The notes under the pieces are model-generated. The model saw only the letters and a list, made by a program, of their open reading frames with translations. It made no database searches and was not told the DNA's origin. A program made the position numbers and the translations under genes. A stretch of DNA of 64,000 bases from Limanda limanda (taxonomy: Eukaryota; Chordata; Actinopteri; Pleuronectiformes; Pleuronectidae), in contig NC_083646.1 in the NCBI RefSeq assembly GCF_963576545.1, positions 9,453,491-9,517,490 of the forward strand, given 5' to 3'. Of this stretch, positions 10,838 to 22,784 are shown piece by piece. How positions within the stretch are numbered: the first letter of the stretch is position 1; every line of letters starts with the position of its first letter.

Positions 10838-10897
10838 CACCTTGCAAATGTCTTTTAAAAGGTGCCATATAGATAAGTCCATTATCATTATTATTAG
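10838..10897 (+). mobile_element. 3' tail fragment of a non-LTR retroelement
   Basis: The segment AAGCACCTTGCAAATG, then AAAGGTGCCATATAGATAAG followed by ATTATCATTATTATTAG matches the familiar 3' end of fish LINE/SINE tails (AAGCACCTTG...GGTGCTATATAAATAAA followed by a TTA repeat). Only the last 60 or so bases are recognisable, so it is a 5'-truncated insertion. Confidence 0.55.
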
Positions 10898-11234
10898 TTA
10901 GTAGCAGTAGTAGTATTGTTAGTGTTAGTAGTAGTAGTATTGTTAGTAATAGTGGTAGTAGTAGTAGTAGTATTGCTAGTATTAGTGGTGGTAGCAGTAG
11001 TAGTATTGTTAGTATTAGTGGTAGTAGTAGTATTGGTAGTATTGTTAGTAGTAGTAGCAGTATTGTTAGTTTTAGTATTGTTAGTATTAGTGGTTGTAGT
11101 ATTGTTAGTATTCGTGGTAGAAGCAGTGGTAGTATTGTTAGTATTAGTGGTAGTATTGTTGGTATTAGTGGTAGTAGTAGTAATATTGTTAGTATTAGTG
11201 GTAGTAATATTGTTAGTATTAGTGGTAGTAGTAG
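10898..11234 (+). repeat. Compound TAG/TATTGT trinucleotide-based array
   Basis: About 335 bases of GTAGTAGTAGTATTGTTAGTATTAGTG-type units with a period based on three bases. It directly continues the TTA tail of the retroelement fragment to its left, so it probably grew from it. The poly-Val/Leu/Ile open frames on both strands are artefacts. Confidence 0.9.
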
Positions 11235-11651
11235 CATGAGGCAGTTTCCTGGATGGAGAGAAGTTGTGGAGCTTCAGGTGAACTTCACTCTCCTGCTCGG
11301 GTCATGAATCAGCTCCCGTAGCTTCTGATAAACGATGAAACCTGATTTCTTTAGACTTTGGTGGAAAACGAACAAGTTGGAACAAGTCCAACAAGTTGGA
11401 GACAGACGTGAGCGAGTGATAACGATATATATGTGGTGTACCGGCAGCCTTAAGAAAAGAAGGAAAAGAAGGGGGGGGGGTTAAGGGATGAAGAAAAAAA
11501 AAAGTATCAATCGATAGGGTTAAATTATTCATCGTCATTAATTATCGATCGCTCTCCGCTGCCGGCTCGTCCGCCTCGCGCCGGAGTTGAAAGGAGAAAA
11601 GCGCGCTTTATTAAAACCGGCTCGAGCCTCATTGTTTCATGTCCCCGGGCA

Positions 11652-11675
11652 AAGAGAGAGAGAGAGAGAGGGGGG

Positions 11676-11737
<62 letters not shown>

Positions 11738-11783
11738 GAGAAAGAGAGAGAGGATGAAGAAGAGGAGAGAGACACACACAGGA

Positions 11784-11840
<57 letters not shown>
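11652..11840 (+). repeat. (GA)n arrays with (AT)n and CA inserts
   Basis: (GA)n at about 11652-11670, 11679-11736 and 11796-11840, separated by GAGACGAGAAAG, GACACACACAGG and an ATATATATATA run. A homopurine tract of this length can form triplex DNA. Confidence 0.95.
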
Positions 11841-11843
<3 letters not shown>

Positions 11844-12068
11844 AGTTTGGCGCCAGTAGAAAAACACTCACACACACACACACACAGTGCTCCACCTCCC
11901 CTCCTCTGCGTCCTCCCTCTCTCTCTCTCTCCCTCCCCCCCCCTCCCTCTCTCGCGGGGGGGAGGAGCTTTGGGGGAGCCTCGCGCGGGGTGTGCGCGAG
12001 GCGGCGGCGTCTCGCGCGGATCGATGCGGGATCAATGGCTCGCGCTGACTAACAGCCAGAGAAGCGCC

Positions 12069-12093
12069 TTTGATCTCAGGCTGAGAGATCAAA
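12069..12093. promoter_or_regulatory. Perfect 9-bp inverted repeat with TCF/LEF-like half sites
   Basis: TTTGATCTC, seven bases, GAGATCAAA. Each arm contains a CTTTGATCT/AGATCAAA-like TCF/LEF core (the right one ends in C instead of G). It sits inside the CpG-rich block between GA and CA arrays. Confidence 0.45.
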
Positions 12094-12135
12094 CCCCGCG
12101 CGAGAGGAAAAGAGACCGCGCTGGCGAGCTGACCT

Positions 12136-12367
<232 letters not shown>

Positions 12368-12487
12368 CATTTACGCAAAACACACGTATGTCCCACGCAG
12401 GCGCACGGATTGGACTGTGGGATATCCTACCTGCAAACAGAGTCACGCTGATTTCCATTAGACATATTTAGAATACTGATCAATCTA

Positions 12488-12575
12488 TAGGTGATGCCCC
12501 CCCCCTCCCTCCCTCCACACACTTCATACCACACACACACACACACACACTTCATACCACACACACACACACACT
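12488..12575 (+). repeat. C-run plus duplicated CACTTCATACCACACA unit
   Basis: A C-rich run is followed by two copies of ACTTCATACC each leading into a short (CA)n, about 30 bases apart, a small tandem duplication. Confidence 0.8.
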
Positions 12576-13028
12576 TGCTCAAGTTCTTGCTGCTGACTTC
12601 CTCAGACCAGGTGATGCGGTGAGAACAAGGAACCATCTGTTGTTCCCAGGGAGCAGAGGAGTGTCCTGTGGGCCTATAGCTTCACGCCTGGAGAGGAGGG
12701 AGAGGTGCGTGTGAGCGGATGTGCGAGTGTTCATGTCTGCTAACCTATGGGTTGTGAATGTAATGTCTGAAGAAGAACTTTGTAGTGGAATTGAAAAGTA
12801 AACTGTTCATCATCCAGGTAAGAACATTATAATAAAGATCCAGGGGCTGTGAGGTATTGGTACTGTATTTTTGAGGATTTTTGAGCAATGACACAAAAAA
12901 AAGAGACCGAAAATGTCCAATTAGTTTTGTTTGGTGCAGCTCTTTCTAATTGATTGCCATACGCTTTATTATTTAGCACATTGAATACCTCACAGGTTTC
13001 ACCTATAGACACAGTGTGTACAATGACT

Positions 13029-13300
13029 AATCAGAATTGGTTTTATTGGCCAAGTATGTGCATATATCAGGATTTTGGATGTATTGCTCTCAGTGCAGGC
13101 TACTAATACATAAGTAGACATACACAAAAACTGTGAAAATAAGCTCAAGAAAGAAATAATAAAAACTGGGTAAATACGGATAACTACAGTTATATGTATA
13201 AGACATGTATCAAAATAAATCGTTAAATATTTCCTCAGTAGAAAAAATTGGAAGGGCACGAAGTTATATTTAAGCGCAAGAACAGTATTTTCTGTCATAT
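13029..13300 (-). mobile_element. Antisense 3' end fragment of a fish non-LTR retrotransposon
   Basis: Begins AATCAGAATTGGTTTTATTG then GCCAAGTATGTGCATATA, the reverse complement of the common fish retroelement 3' end that finishes in CCAATAAAGCTGATTCTGAT. The following 200 bases are too diverged to delimit. No reverse transcriptase frame is present, so it is a truncated copy inserted on the minus strand. Confidence 0.6.
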
Positions 13301-13440
13301 AGAGGAAATATCTACAGGACCGATAAAGACAATTTGAAACATATTTAATGGTGAATAATGTGCTGGTTACTAAGAATAATCATAACATGATTCCTTGTAA
13401 AATAGTACAATATTTTCCAGACTTTTACTGAAGGAAATGC

Positions 13441-13760
13441 ACCTCTCTCTCTCTCTTCCTCACTCTATCCATCCTAATCACACTCTCTCTATCTCTCTCT
13501 TTACCCCCCCCCCCCCCTCCGTACTCATCCCTCCCCTCTCTGGTCAGTGAGTTACTCTCTCTATCGCTCTCACTTCCCGAATTAACCACTCAAGAAGTCA
13601 CCACCGACTCAATCAATAGCTCATACATAAACCCTGCTATAATCGCTCCCCCGCATGTCTGTCTGCCCCCCTCCCTCACCTTCTCTCTCTCCTCTCCCCC
13701 TTTCTAACCGGCACTCCTCTTCCTCTGCTCCTGTGTCCAACTGTTTGTCTTTTTAGGCAC
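13441..13760 (+). repeat. Pyrimidine-rich island with C-run
   Basis: CT-rich blocks (CTCTCTCTCTC, a 14-base C run near 13505, CCCCTCCCTCACC). One less biased window (about 13570-13640) breaks the island. Confidence 0.7.
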
Positions 13761-14059
13761 AATGTCTTCATCCTGACCTTTTTCGGACAACCCTCGGACC
13801 TCTGTCACAAACACAAAGGATGAGGATGATGAAGATTCTTGTCTTGTAAAATAAGTCCCCATACCTCTGTGCCCTGTCATAGAGTCTTATCTCATAACAT
13901 TTTTACTATACAAAGAAACATGTTTTCTAGTTGACATATCACCAACTTCAACCTTACAACTCGGTTGGATGGAAAATGGCTTAGCGTAAGATGTTATGAC
14001 AAAATGTTACGAATAAAACATCTCAATATCTGGAAGTTTTTCAGCGTGAAGTGTCATAG

Positions 14060-15130
14060 GCTGATCCTTTGGTTTTATTAGAGTTGGATGTTCGACAGAG
14101 TCTTAAGATAAAATACAACACATGCATCTTTATCGGGGACAGAGTGATAAAGTCTTGGGCTTATTTCCATTTTTGTACCTCGAATATACACAGTCCATCC
14201 ACCTTCATCAAGAAGGTGAAAAACCTCCAATGTCAGACGTCAGGAAATATTTATTAAACAATTCCTAAAAAGCTTGAAAATGTTGAGATTTGAGCGAACG
14301 CCCAGACTCTGTCTCACGGACAAAATGATGCAGTCCCCCTGATCTGTGAGGCCACCAGCAGTTCCAAGGCGTCCACTGATTCTGAGCCAGAAAACCCATC
14401 TTCGATCCGTCTTTTGAACAAACCAAAATGCATCGAGAGGCAACTCACCCTATAACTAAAATTCTATCACAGTCTAGCCTGCACTTGATGTCCGTCTTGG
14501 GCTGAATACTTAGTGTGAAAGGTGACCCGCTGCTTTGGGAGTATTTTCAACATCTATATGATTCCACTAACTCTGCTATATTCCTTTAGGGACTTGGTAT
14601 TTGTGTAGCGTCCTTCTAAAATTTATTACAGGATCACAGTAATTCTTTTAAGTGCGAGGGCACTATCGGCCCATGTTAGTGTGTCCAGCCAGAATGGGCC
14701 CAGTATTGCGTTATAGCGAAGACAAGGAGACATCAATATTGCATTATCTCATGTTTAACTGTGAGACACAGATAGTTGTTTTGGGGGCCTTAAAGATATT
14801 GTATTACCACAGGAGATACAGGCAGACGTCCACACACTCACACAAGAGGAGAAGAAGAAAAAAGGAGAGGAGAATAACACACAGAGAATTTTAAAATTAT
14901 AAGGCCTCCACACACCCTCTGCTCGCTCTCTCTCTCCCTCTCTTCCCTCGCTTCTTCTCTGCCTCTCTCTCCTCTCTGCAAAGTCTTTGATTCGTCCGTA
15001 CGGTTTGATCTGCGAGAGAGCGAGTTTTGTAAACACATTTTTCACGATCATATAGCCATGGGCAAGGGGAGCGTGAGGCGCGGAGGAAGAAGAAGAAGGA
15101 GAGGGAGAGAGAGGGAGGGACTCAGAGAGA
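14060..15130. other. No gene seen; GA/CT simple sequence at the right end
   Basis: Unremarkable sequence with no convincing exon. From 14860 the strand composition turns purine-rich, then CT-rich (14920-14980), then purine-rich again (15080-15140). Nothing else is recognised. Confidence 0.6.
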
Positions 15131-15142
15131 GAGAGAGGGTGT

Positions 15143-15265
15143 GTGTGCATGTGTGTGTGTGTGTGTGTGAGAGGGACGTTTAATGAGCGTGCAAGATGGA
15201 CAGACAGACTGACAGAAAATGCAAGGATGGAGGCTCAAATAGGGCCTGCACTGCACAGCAACAAA

Positions 15266-15308
<43 letters not shown>

Positions 15309-15352
15309 AAACATGCACACACACACACACACACACCCACACACACACACAC
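15143..15352 (+). repeat. (GT)n then (CA)n arrays
   Basis: A short GT array (about 15143-15170) and an 85-base imperfect CA array (15266-15352), opposite in orientation and about 95 bases apart. Confidence 0.9.
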
Positions 15353-15535
15353 CAGGGAGCCCAGACTGATGGCTTTGGCACAAGTAAAGCATCACAGGGG
15401 TTGACGAAATGTGAAGCAACAACGAGGAGAGGCAAGTTATTCAGTTTTCCTCATCATGCAGAGGAGGGTGACACTCCAGCACTGTATTCCCCGATATGAC
15501 ACTTCCTGACTAGTGAGCCCATGTAGAGTCAGACA

Positions 15536-15537
15536 CA

Positions 15538-15626
<89 letters not shown>
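15536..15626 (+). repeat. (CA)n microsatellite, about 90 bp
   Basis: Nearly pure CA repeat; flanks AGACACAGAC and AGACTCACACAG show decayed units. Confidence 0.97.
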
Positions 15627-15628
<2 letters not shown>

Positions 15629-15829
15629 TCACACAGATGCATCTCGTTTGGGATGATGAACAGAAAACAGCGTCTGAAAAACAGATTATGGGTCGAGCCA
15701 ATAAAAGGCGCAGCACAGACGGTAAACACATCGTGGTGTAAAGCTGCTCTAATAAAAGTGCGAGTCTCTCGTTCCCTACATTTATTTCGTCTTTTTTCAC
15801 TTTGTTGAAACACTTCTTTTTTTTTCATC

Positions 15830-16030
15830 TGCCAGCTGCTAATCCGGTAAAGTTCGATCGGCTCCGGTAATGGTGCTAAAGCCGTCGCTTCTACACAGCG
15901 GCTCCTCTCCACGGGCACTGCGGGGAGGAGGCGACTCCTGCTCGGGCTGACTGGCACGACGCGGGCCCGGGAGAAGCGGAGGAAGATGATGAAGAGGAAG
16001 ATGAGGAAGATATTGACAAAAAACGAAAGT
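15830..16030. promoter_or_regulatory. CpG-rich patch
   Basis: Non-repetitive sequence with many CpGs (TCGATCGGCTCCGG, GCCGTCGC, GACGCGGGCCCGGG) between AT-rich flanks. It could be a regulatory element or unrecognised first exon; no strong donor or open ATG frame was found. Confidence 0.3.
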
Positions 16031-16739
16031 GTGGCAAAGTTTAACAAAAAATGTGCCACTCGGATTTTTGTGGTATTTTAAGCACAAATGCAATTTAAAA
16101 CACATACAATTATTATTATTAGAGACTCATTTTGACTCATATCATACATTATATTTATATATCTATATACACATTAAGGAATTGTTGACTTATTATAAAG
16201 TGAGCTTCAAAAATTGCTCATATCTGAGCAGCTCTACAAAATAAAATATTAAAAATTGCATAATAATAATAATATTAATAACGTGCAAGACTATATATTT
16301 GTTCTAACTTTCTGATTGGCTCCTTCCACTCCTGGCAGAGCTCGGGCTGGGGTGAGATGCAGGCCATCACATTTAAAGTGCTTTTCCACTTCGAGATTTG
16401 TTTGTTTTCCTAAAAGACGAGGGGGGGGGGACGCGTACACACTCAACAATTCTGCACAAATCCCTCGTGTCAGTCGTTAAAAAAGTGATTTTCTTTTCAT
16501 TTTCCTCTCCTTGCATTCTTTCCTCTTTTCTTCCCCTCACTTTACTTTGCCTTGCTGCTTTTTTAGAGAGAGAAGAATAGCTGCGAGCAGTGAAGTCAGA
16601 ATATGCGTGTGTTAGTGTGTGTGTTTGTGTGTGTGTGTGCGCGCATGCTATATAGTGCAGTGTAGCGTTTCCTCTTCCTCTCTCCCTCTCTCTTTCTTCT
16701 CTCAGTCTTTTTTTTTTTTCTGTCGGGGGAATTGTTCTC

Positions 16740-16900
16740 AACGTCCACAAACACATTGCAAATACCCGCCGGCCCAGCGCCATTGATTTCTAATTAGACG
16801 CCAGGATAATCGTTGGAGAGAGATGAAAAAAGGAGAGAGTGATAGCGAGACGGAGTAAATAAATATATAAACGAATTAGAGCTCAGATTAATTGAATGAA
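16740..16900. promoter_or_regulatory. Candidate conserved non-coding island
   Basis: Contains CATTGATTTCTAATTAGACG, GGATAATCGTTGG and AATTAGAGCTCAGATTAATT, a mix of homeodomain-like cores (TAATTA, GATTA). Composition only. Confidence 0.3.
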
Positions 16901-17399
16901 TATGAGCGTTTAAAAAAAAAAGGAAAAAGAAACAAAGGTGATCTTGGCGGGGGGAACCTTGTGTGGACAGAAATAAGGCTCGTGTACACATGCGGAGGAA
17001 CACTGGCTGGAACATAGAACATGCAGGCGTGCAGAGACAAGGGGGTAGGGGGGGTATTAGGGACTATTTGTTTCAGTCAACATTTGTATTGCAATCTGGG
17101 AGTGGATTTAACATGTTTTTTTGTGGAGGTTTGTTTTTTAGATGTGCAGCTCAATGCAACAACTTTCATCTTGCAAGAAACCAACGATGCTGCAGGAAAG
17201 TGAAATTTAAAATGGAGGATCCCAGTGAGAGGTGAAACAAACAGAATGATATTTGCATGGAAGCGGGTTGACCTGTTAGTAATAGTTGCATGGATGCAAT
17301 TCAGCAGAAGCACGACACCTGTGCCTGAAACAGTGACAGCAGGAATCAACCTTGAACCAAAGCCACAGCTGGATTATCCAACTTCTCCCCCTTTTCAGT

Positions 17400-17825
17400 C
17401 AAATTTCCTCCCTCCCTCCCTCCCTCCCTCTCTTCCTCACCCTCCCTCCTGACAGAGGGTGACAGGGGGGGTTAGCCGGGGAGGCTCAGGTAGCTCGTTT
17501 ACTTTAATTAACGTTTCATCATCCTCGGAGCGGCACCGTGCGCCACATATATTCTTTCATGCTGCTCCGTCTCTCATCCCAGCTCTCCACACATTCATCA
17601 TCAGCCCTCGCTATCTCTCTCTCTCTCTCTCTCTCCCCTACTCCCGAATAATAAAAAAGAAAAAACTTGCCATATCGCCCCGCGCTCTCTGTCTCACGTC
17701 CACTCATGCACGTAGAGGATAATAATTCAAACACTTTCCTTCCTTCACTCCTTCCTCACCTCTTCCTCTTCCTCTTCCAACTTTGTTACTTCTTATTTCC
17801 TCCCCCTCCCCTCCTCTTGCTCCCC
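17400..17825 (+). repeat. Pyrimidine-rich blocks
   Basis: CCCT/CTCC repeats (17408-17455), (CT)n (17611-17636) and CTTCCTCTTCC-rich sequence (17735-17825), separated by ordinary sequence. Confidence 0.7.
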
Positions 17826-17989
17826 CCCTCTAACAGGAGAACTACTACGGGATGCAATCAGCTGATCCAGACCTCTGTAAATCAATTATTATCATGCAGC
17901 AATTTATAGAATCGATGCGCGCATATGACATTTACATACAGCCTATAGAATAAGCGATAACTTAATGCGCATAACCTGACCTCTGAGTG

Positions 17990-18330
17990 CAGCTACACTG
18001 TTAGAAGTCCCAGAAGGAATCTCTCCATCATTACTGCGGTGCGGGACGAGATGAGGCCCAGTGGTTGTTCGTTAGACACGGACGCGTCGTGCGTGTGTCT
18101 CCCGGAGAGATGAGGAGGGTTATTGAGCTCCATCGACCGCCTCCGATCATATAATGGAAAATAAACCTCCAGTCGATGATTAGCATCAGGAAAGCAAACG
18201 CGATCAATCTTAGGTCCCTGTCATATACAGGCTAAAGAATCAATTAGTGGGATGTTATTTTTTCATCTCCATTAGCAGAACATCTAGTTATGTTTTTCTT
18301 GTCTGTGCGTAATAAAGCAACAGATCTGCA
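17990..18330. promoter_or_regulatory. Candidate conserved enhancer cluster
   Basis: A non-repetitive island between AT-rich flanks, with TTATTGAGCTCCATCGACCG, AAATAAACCTCC, CGATGATTAGCATC, GCGATCAATC and TCAATTAGTGGG. Mixed GATTA/CAATTA/ATAAAC (homeobox, Meis/Pbx, forkhead-like) cores with scattered CpGs resemble developmental enhancers. No coding frame is present. Confidence 0.35.
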
Positions 18331-18419
18331 GGTTAAACTGTGACTCACTCATGTTTCTGGTTTGTTTTTGGGTTTAGGGAAGTGGAGAGATTTTGCCGGG
18401 AAGTAATGAGACTCCACAG

Positions 18420-20130
18420 ATGAAGGTGCACAATCCACATTTAAACCGTAAATCGGAAACTGGTAAATTCGGGGGCAACTTTCCCGCACGTTAAAAATCT
18501 CCGAACCTATCAGTCTGGTTTCTAACTGGCGAGAATTGACAGAGGTTTAACGAGGCCACACCCACTTATCGCAATGTCTGAAGGGTCAACACAGAAGTTT
18601 GGAAAAAGTGAGAATAAGAGGTGATGGATTAGTATCTTTAAGAAGCCGGAAGGTTTGTGTCCTTTGTGATTTGGCTTGTCTGAATTAAAAGAAAGGCTCC
18701 TCTCATTAAATAATTGATCCCTCTTTCTTAATTGGCTCCTTTCTCTCATCTGAACTGTGAAACATTATCTTGAGGAGATAAAACGGTCACGTCAAGTTTC
18801 ACTAAACAATGAAATATCTAAAATGGTTCATTGTGTTAATTATAATGATTCAACTTCAATTATGACAGATTTAAAGCCCTATAAGTATGTGTGTGTAATA
18901 TTTATGACAAAAATCTTAAAATGCATCAACCGTCCTTCAACGGACCCCACAGCGATACACAATCTCATTCAATGTTAAAAATCCAAAGATAAAAAGTTGG
19001 AGGAAAGATAACATAAGAAAAGTTTAAGACTGATAATGAAAAAGGCAAAATGATGAAAATGAATCAATAAAAGCAACAGGGAAAACTTGAGACCATCACA
19101 AACCAATAGTGCTGAATCCCCTCGGAGTTTGCTTAGAGCTAGAGTTTGATGGAGGGGTGGAAATGGCAGGTGTTATATGAAGCTAAAAAAAATAAAAAGA
19201 GAGGAAAAACGTAAACGCAGTTAGAGTCCTATGGTTCAGTGTGGTCCGGGTGGGACTCGAACACGGATCAGGACTCAGCATGGACCGGTTTGATAGTTTA
19301 AACTGTTTAAAACACTTACAGTGGTAACCGGATTTGTAGCCTTGTGGGGTTAAGAACTTGATGAAATCCTCTTTGCCCGCTGGGACCACAGAGGTGAGCA
19401 CTCACATACAAATTGCCACTGATAAAGAGAGAAGAGGAAGCTCCACCATCACAAACCTTAAACCCCCATCCCTTTCACTCTAGTTAAAAAAAACTCTCCT
19501 TCCCAGTGTGCAGTGCAGCTGACGCCCCTGAGACCCCAGGGACTGACGATATTGCATAAAAAAATGTTTTTTGATTTGCAATTATGCTAACTGAATTTTT
19601 TGGGAGGGGGAATCAGCCCACCACAATGTATGCAATCAATAGTGTGTGATTTGAGACTATTGTAGCTTTGCTGAATTTCCAACCTGCTTGACCTTTGAGA
19701 GCAGAGTGCGGCTGGTGACAGCTGTTGCTCAGAGGTTCCGTCAATAACGGAGGAAAAACTCCGAGCCTGTTGGTCTGAGTTTCCACGAGTGTATCGAGAG
19801 TAATTAGTGTCACAACGCAGGTACCACAAAAAACCTTAGTGTGACAAAATGTCACCCTTCAAACGGGAAAAGGATTTCAAGGTGTGACGGGGAGGGGTAA
19901 TTAGGACTCAATACAAACCACTCAATAAGATAAGATAAGATTAACTTCATACATATTTGAAAAAAGAGGAGGAAGTTGCTACGGAGTCCAGGACATCAGC
20001 CTGACACCAGGAGTTTCAAAGTTTATGAAGTACAAAATAAATCCAACAGATTTCTGTTTTCAACCAAATACAACATTACTATTTACATCATATTACCTTA
20101 TAATATAATAGCACCATTATTATTATGACC
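18420..20130. other. AT-rich non-coding stretch; no gene
   Basis: No exon recognised. A pentamer run AATAAGATAAGATAAGATTAA at about 19923-19944 resembles the GATAA-type tail found at the 3' ends of some fish retroelements, but nothing upstream of it is recognisable. The remaining sequence shows no structure. Confidence 0.55.
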
Positions 20131-20149
20131 TTTTCCAAGGTCTTTTGTA

Positions 20150-20340
20150 CTAAGCAGGATTTAAGCATAAAAATACGGTACCAGTTTTATTGAAAGTTGA
20201 TGTAGGGTGGGGTATCCTCCAAGCTTTTGGAGCAGATTCAATAAAGTGGACAAATCCATTTTCTTTCACTTTCTGTAACTTTGAGAGATCGGGTGTTAGC
20301 CTTTGAGGATATATGAGTTGATTGGTAAGTCCCAACACTT
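20150..20340. mobile_element. Degraded dispersed fish repeat
   Basis: The run AGCTTTTGGAGCAGATTC, TTTCTTTCACTTTCTGTAAC and TTGAGAGATCGGGTGTTAGC resembles a widespread fish repeat in which GCGGATCCAG is followed by TTTTTTCACTTTCTTTAAC and a GAGATAGGGCG segment. A piece of what may be the same family lies at 52740-52885. It is non-coding and diverged; family name not known to me. Confidence 0.4.
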
Positions 20341-20434
20341 AGACCCATAACTATGTACTGGAGCTAATATCAACTTTTTGTTAATACTTTGTCCATTTTG
20401 TCCATTAAATATTTATTAATGCATATGGGGGCAT

Positions 20435-20560
20435 TTTGGTGGTTATGGGTTAAAGACACTGATCATATCATTGCAACTAGCTCCAACCTGGTCATGGAAC
20501 TTTGTTGTACATCACTGCTACCCTCATGTTCCCACATCTTTGTATTAGAGCTGTGTACTG
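20435..20560 (+). mobile_element. tRNA-derived SINE-like remnant
   Basis: GGTTATGGGTTAAAGACACTG and then GATCATATCATTGCAACTAG resemble the A-box part of fish SINE-like repeats. The following CTTTGTTGTACATCACTGCTACCC with TTCCCACATCTTTG matches the CCTTTGCTGCATGTCATCCCC...CCCACATTTCC body common in fish genomes. The B-box region (CTCCAACCTGG) is eroded, so it is an old copy. Confidence 0.45.
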
Positions 20561-20989
20561 AAGGCAAAATACCAGATAAGTTGACGAAAAGGAAAGAAAC
20601 TATGGGTATGACAAAGAGTTAAATTTCAACAGATTTTTGAACCTACATTTATGGATCGGATGGAATTAAAAAATATAAAAAAATCTAAATAACAAATTGA
20701 AAATGAACTACTTAATATATATAATATACTGGTTCAAAAAAACAGTCAATGTCCAGCGCTCTGAATAGGATTTCTCAAATCACATCTTTTAGAAGAGCAT
20801 CATTTGGACTGTAATGTTTTATAGCCTGGTTTTCAGACAGATTTATTTGCCTTGCTGGTGGTTGACTGGGATTCATGGAGCTACGTGTCATGAAATATGT
20901 CCAACACATAGAGAAACGCATAAAGTTTGAAGTCAAGAAAAATACATCAAGCGCAAACAAGACAAGCATAGATCCTAAATGAATGAATT

Positions 20990-22780
20990 TACAGATGCCG
21001 CTATTCCCTTTTCAGAACACGTTTTTTTTCTAAAATGACTGTTTTCTGTTATGACTGCTTCCATATCTGCTGCCATTTCAAATGTCTGTTCCGTCTGTAT
21101 CCATACACATGGTGGACGGCTGCTTTTCTATTGGAACCACAGAACAAGCTCATATATCCATGCGACACACTAACGTGCACACGCCAAAATTCAATCTCTC
21201 CCTCTTTCTATCTGTGTTTCCTTCCTTCCACTCTCTGTTATACAGGCACACTCACAGTCAAACTAATGCGTACACTCACACACACACACACACACACTCC
21301 CAGCACCCGTCTGCCCTGGCCCCCGTCGGCCCTCTCGCCTGTGTGTGCGTGTCAAATCGAATCTCCACCTCAGTGCGTAGTACACCTGCTGTGCTGGCGT
21401 ATAATGCGCTGCATACAGTGAGTGCACGATGACGGATTACTGAATTAGACCAATAATGACAAGTGACACTTCTGTTACCGCTCCCTGAGCCACTGCAGAG
21501 AGCAGGGGAGAGGTGTAAATAAAGAACAGACACAGCGGCGGGAGGGGAGGGGAGGAGGGAAAGAAACAATAGAAGAGAGACAGAGGAAAGAGGTGGAGGT
21601 GGATTTTTGAAATGGGCCTGTTCTGTAAAAAATAAATAAGTTCTGTTTCAGCCTGGCGCAGCTCCTCCGTCCTGTTTCTCTTCTCCTCTCTCCGTTTCCA
21701 CAGTGACAGTGAGACTCTGCAGATCTGTATCACAATCTGTGGTGAAGTGAAGCAGTGTTTTGATATCCTCTCATGAGATGTTTCTCAGGCAAAATTGATT
21801 CCTCTTTCTTAATACAGGAGCCCCTCCCTCCCTCCCAGGACTCAAACTGTGGGTATGTGGCTTAAAACTTACATGCAGTCTATATCAAAACTAAATCTAA
21901 GCAGAGAGGAGAAGCCAACAGAACTCTTTCAGAGAAGTTTTGCCGTGTTTTCTTAATGAATAAACATGAAATGTAGAGCAGGGTAATTTGTGTGTGTCCA
22001 CCAGTTGTACACCGGGGCAGTCTGTCTGCAGGATGTCTGGGCCCCCCCGTGGACCCGGGTCTCTGCAGGGCTGTGTTCAGGATACTAAACCATGCCAAAT
22101 GAGGAAGAGGAGGTGCACTACCTCCCTGGGACCACATGAATAAATCAGCCTACCACCCGGCGCTTCTGCACTTCATTCATACATGCACTCATGTAGAAGA
22201 GAGAGTGAAAAAAACAGCGACTGAAGTTGTACTACATGTAGAACACCACTGGCTGTCTCCAGTGTTTGTTGTGGGGGCTGGAGACAGACTTGGACATTAC
22301 AACTTGGACCTCGGTGAGAGTATTGGTGCTGGCGCTTTGTCAGTGATGTCAATTTGACTGCAGGCGTCTGCGTCCTGCCTGTATCATAGGGAATCATTGG
22401 GGGATATGAGCCTGCCAAGTCCTCAAGTCTTTGTGCCACGCTCATGTTTGGCTCATGAGCCAAACGCTCAGAGGTGCAGGGGACTTCTACAACTTCTACC
22501 CCCTTTGTATCAGCACCCACTTCAGAGAGAAAGCAGGAACAGAGGCAAACAAAGCTCCCGAGAGGAAGAAGAGAGCGATTAAATCTCAGTGCAAGGATGA
22601 TTGGAGTAGTAGAAATAGTGTACGAGAGCGAGGGAGCAATAGGGGGAGCACAGAGGAAGGAAGACAGAAAGAAATATTGACAAAGCCTAGATATACACAT
22701 AAGTCACCCGACACGACCCGTCTGCTCCCTGTATTTTATAGAGCCGCTCTGTGCTGGCGGAACAGCATGACAGGCCAGTT
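20990..22780. other. No gene; one short CA array
   Basis: Mixed sequence without a supported exon. A (CA)n array lies at about 21275-21298. The open frames here begin at non-ATG codons or show no recognisable domain. Confidence 0.55.
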
Positions 22781-22784
22781 CCTT

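Larger units (their letters stand above)
11540..12130. promoter_or_regulatory. CpG-rich block interrupted by GA arrays (CpG island candidate)
   Basis: Two CpG-dense parts (about 11545-11650 and 11950-12130, e.g. TCGCGCGGGGTGTGCGCGAG) flank long GA tracts. High CpG density in an otherwise CpG-poor teleost intron suggests a promoter or unmethylated enhancer. No splice site or open frame with an ATG supports an exon, so only a regulatory role is proposed. Confidence 0.4.

Noticed and set aside
10833..11239. Long Val/Leu and Ile/Leu-rich frames on both strands
   Set aside because: Produced by the TAG/TATTGT array; hydrophobicity is a by-product of the repeat.
19225..19310. Minus-strand GTGTTCGAGTCCCACCCGG resembling a tRNA B box and acceptor end
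   Set aside because: No A box, no 5' acceptor strand able to pair at the right distance, no cloverleaf. At most a SINE scrap.
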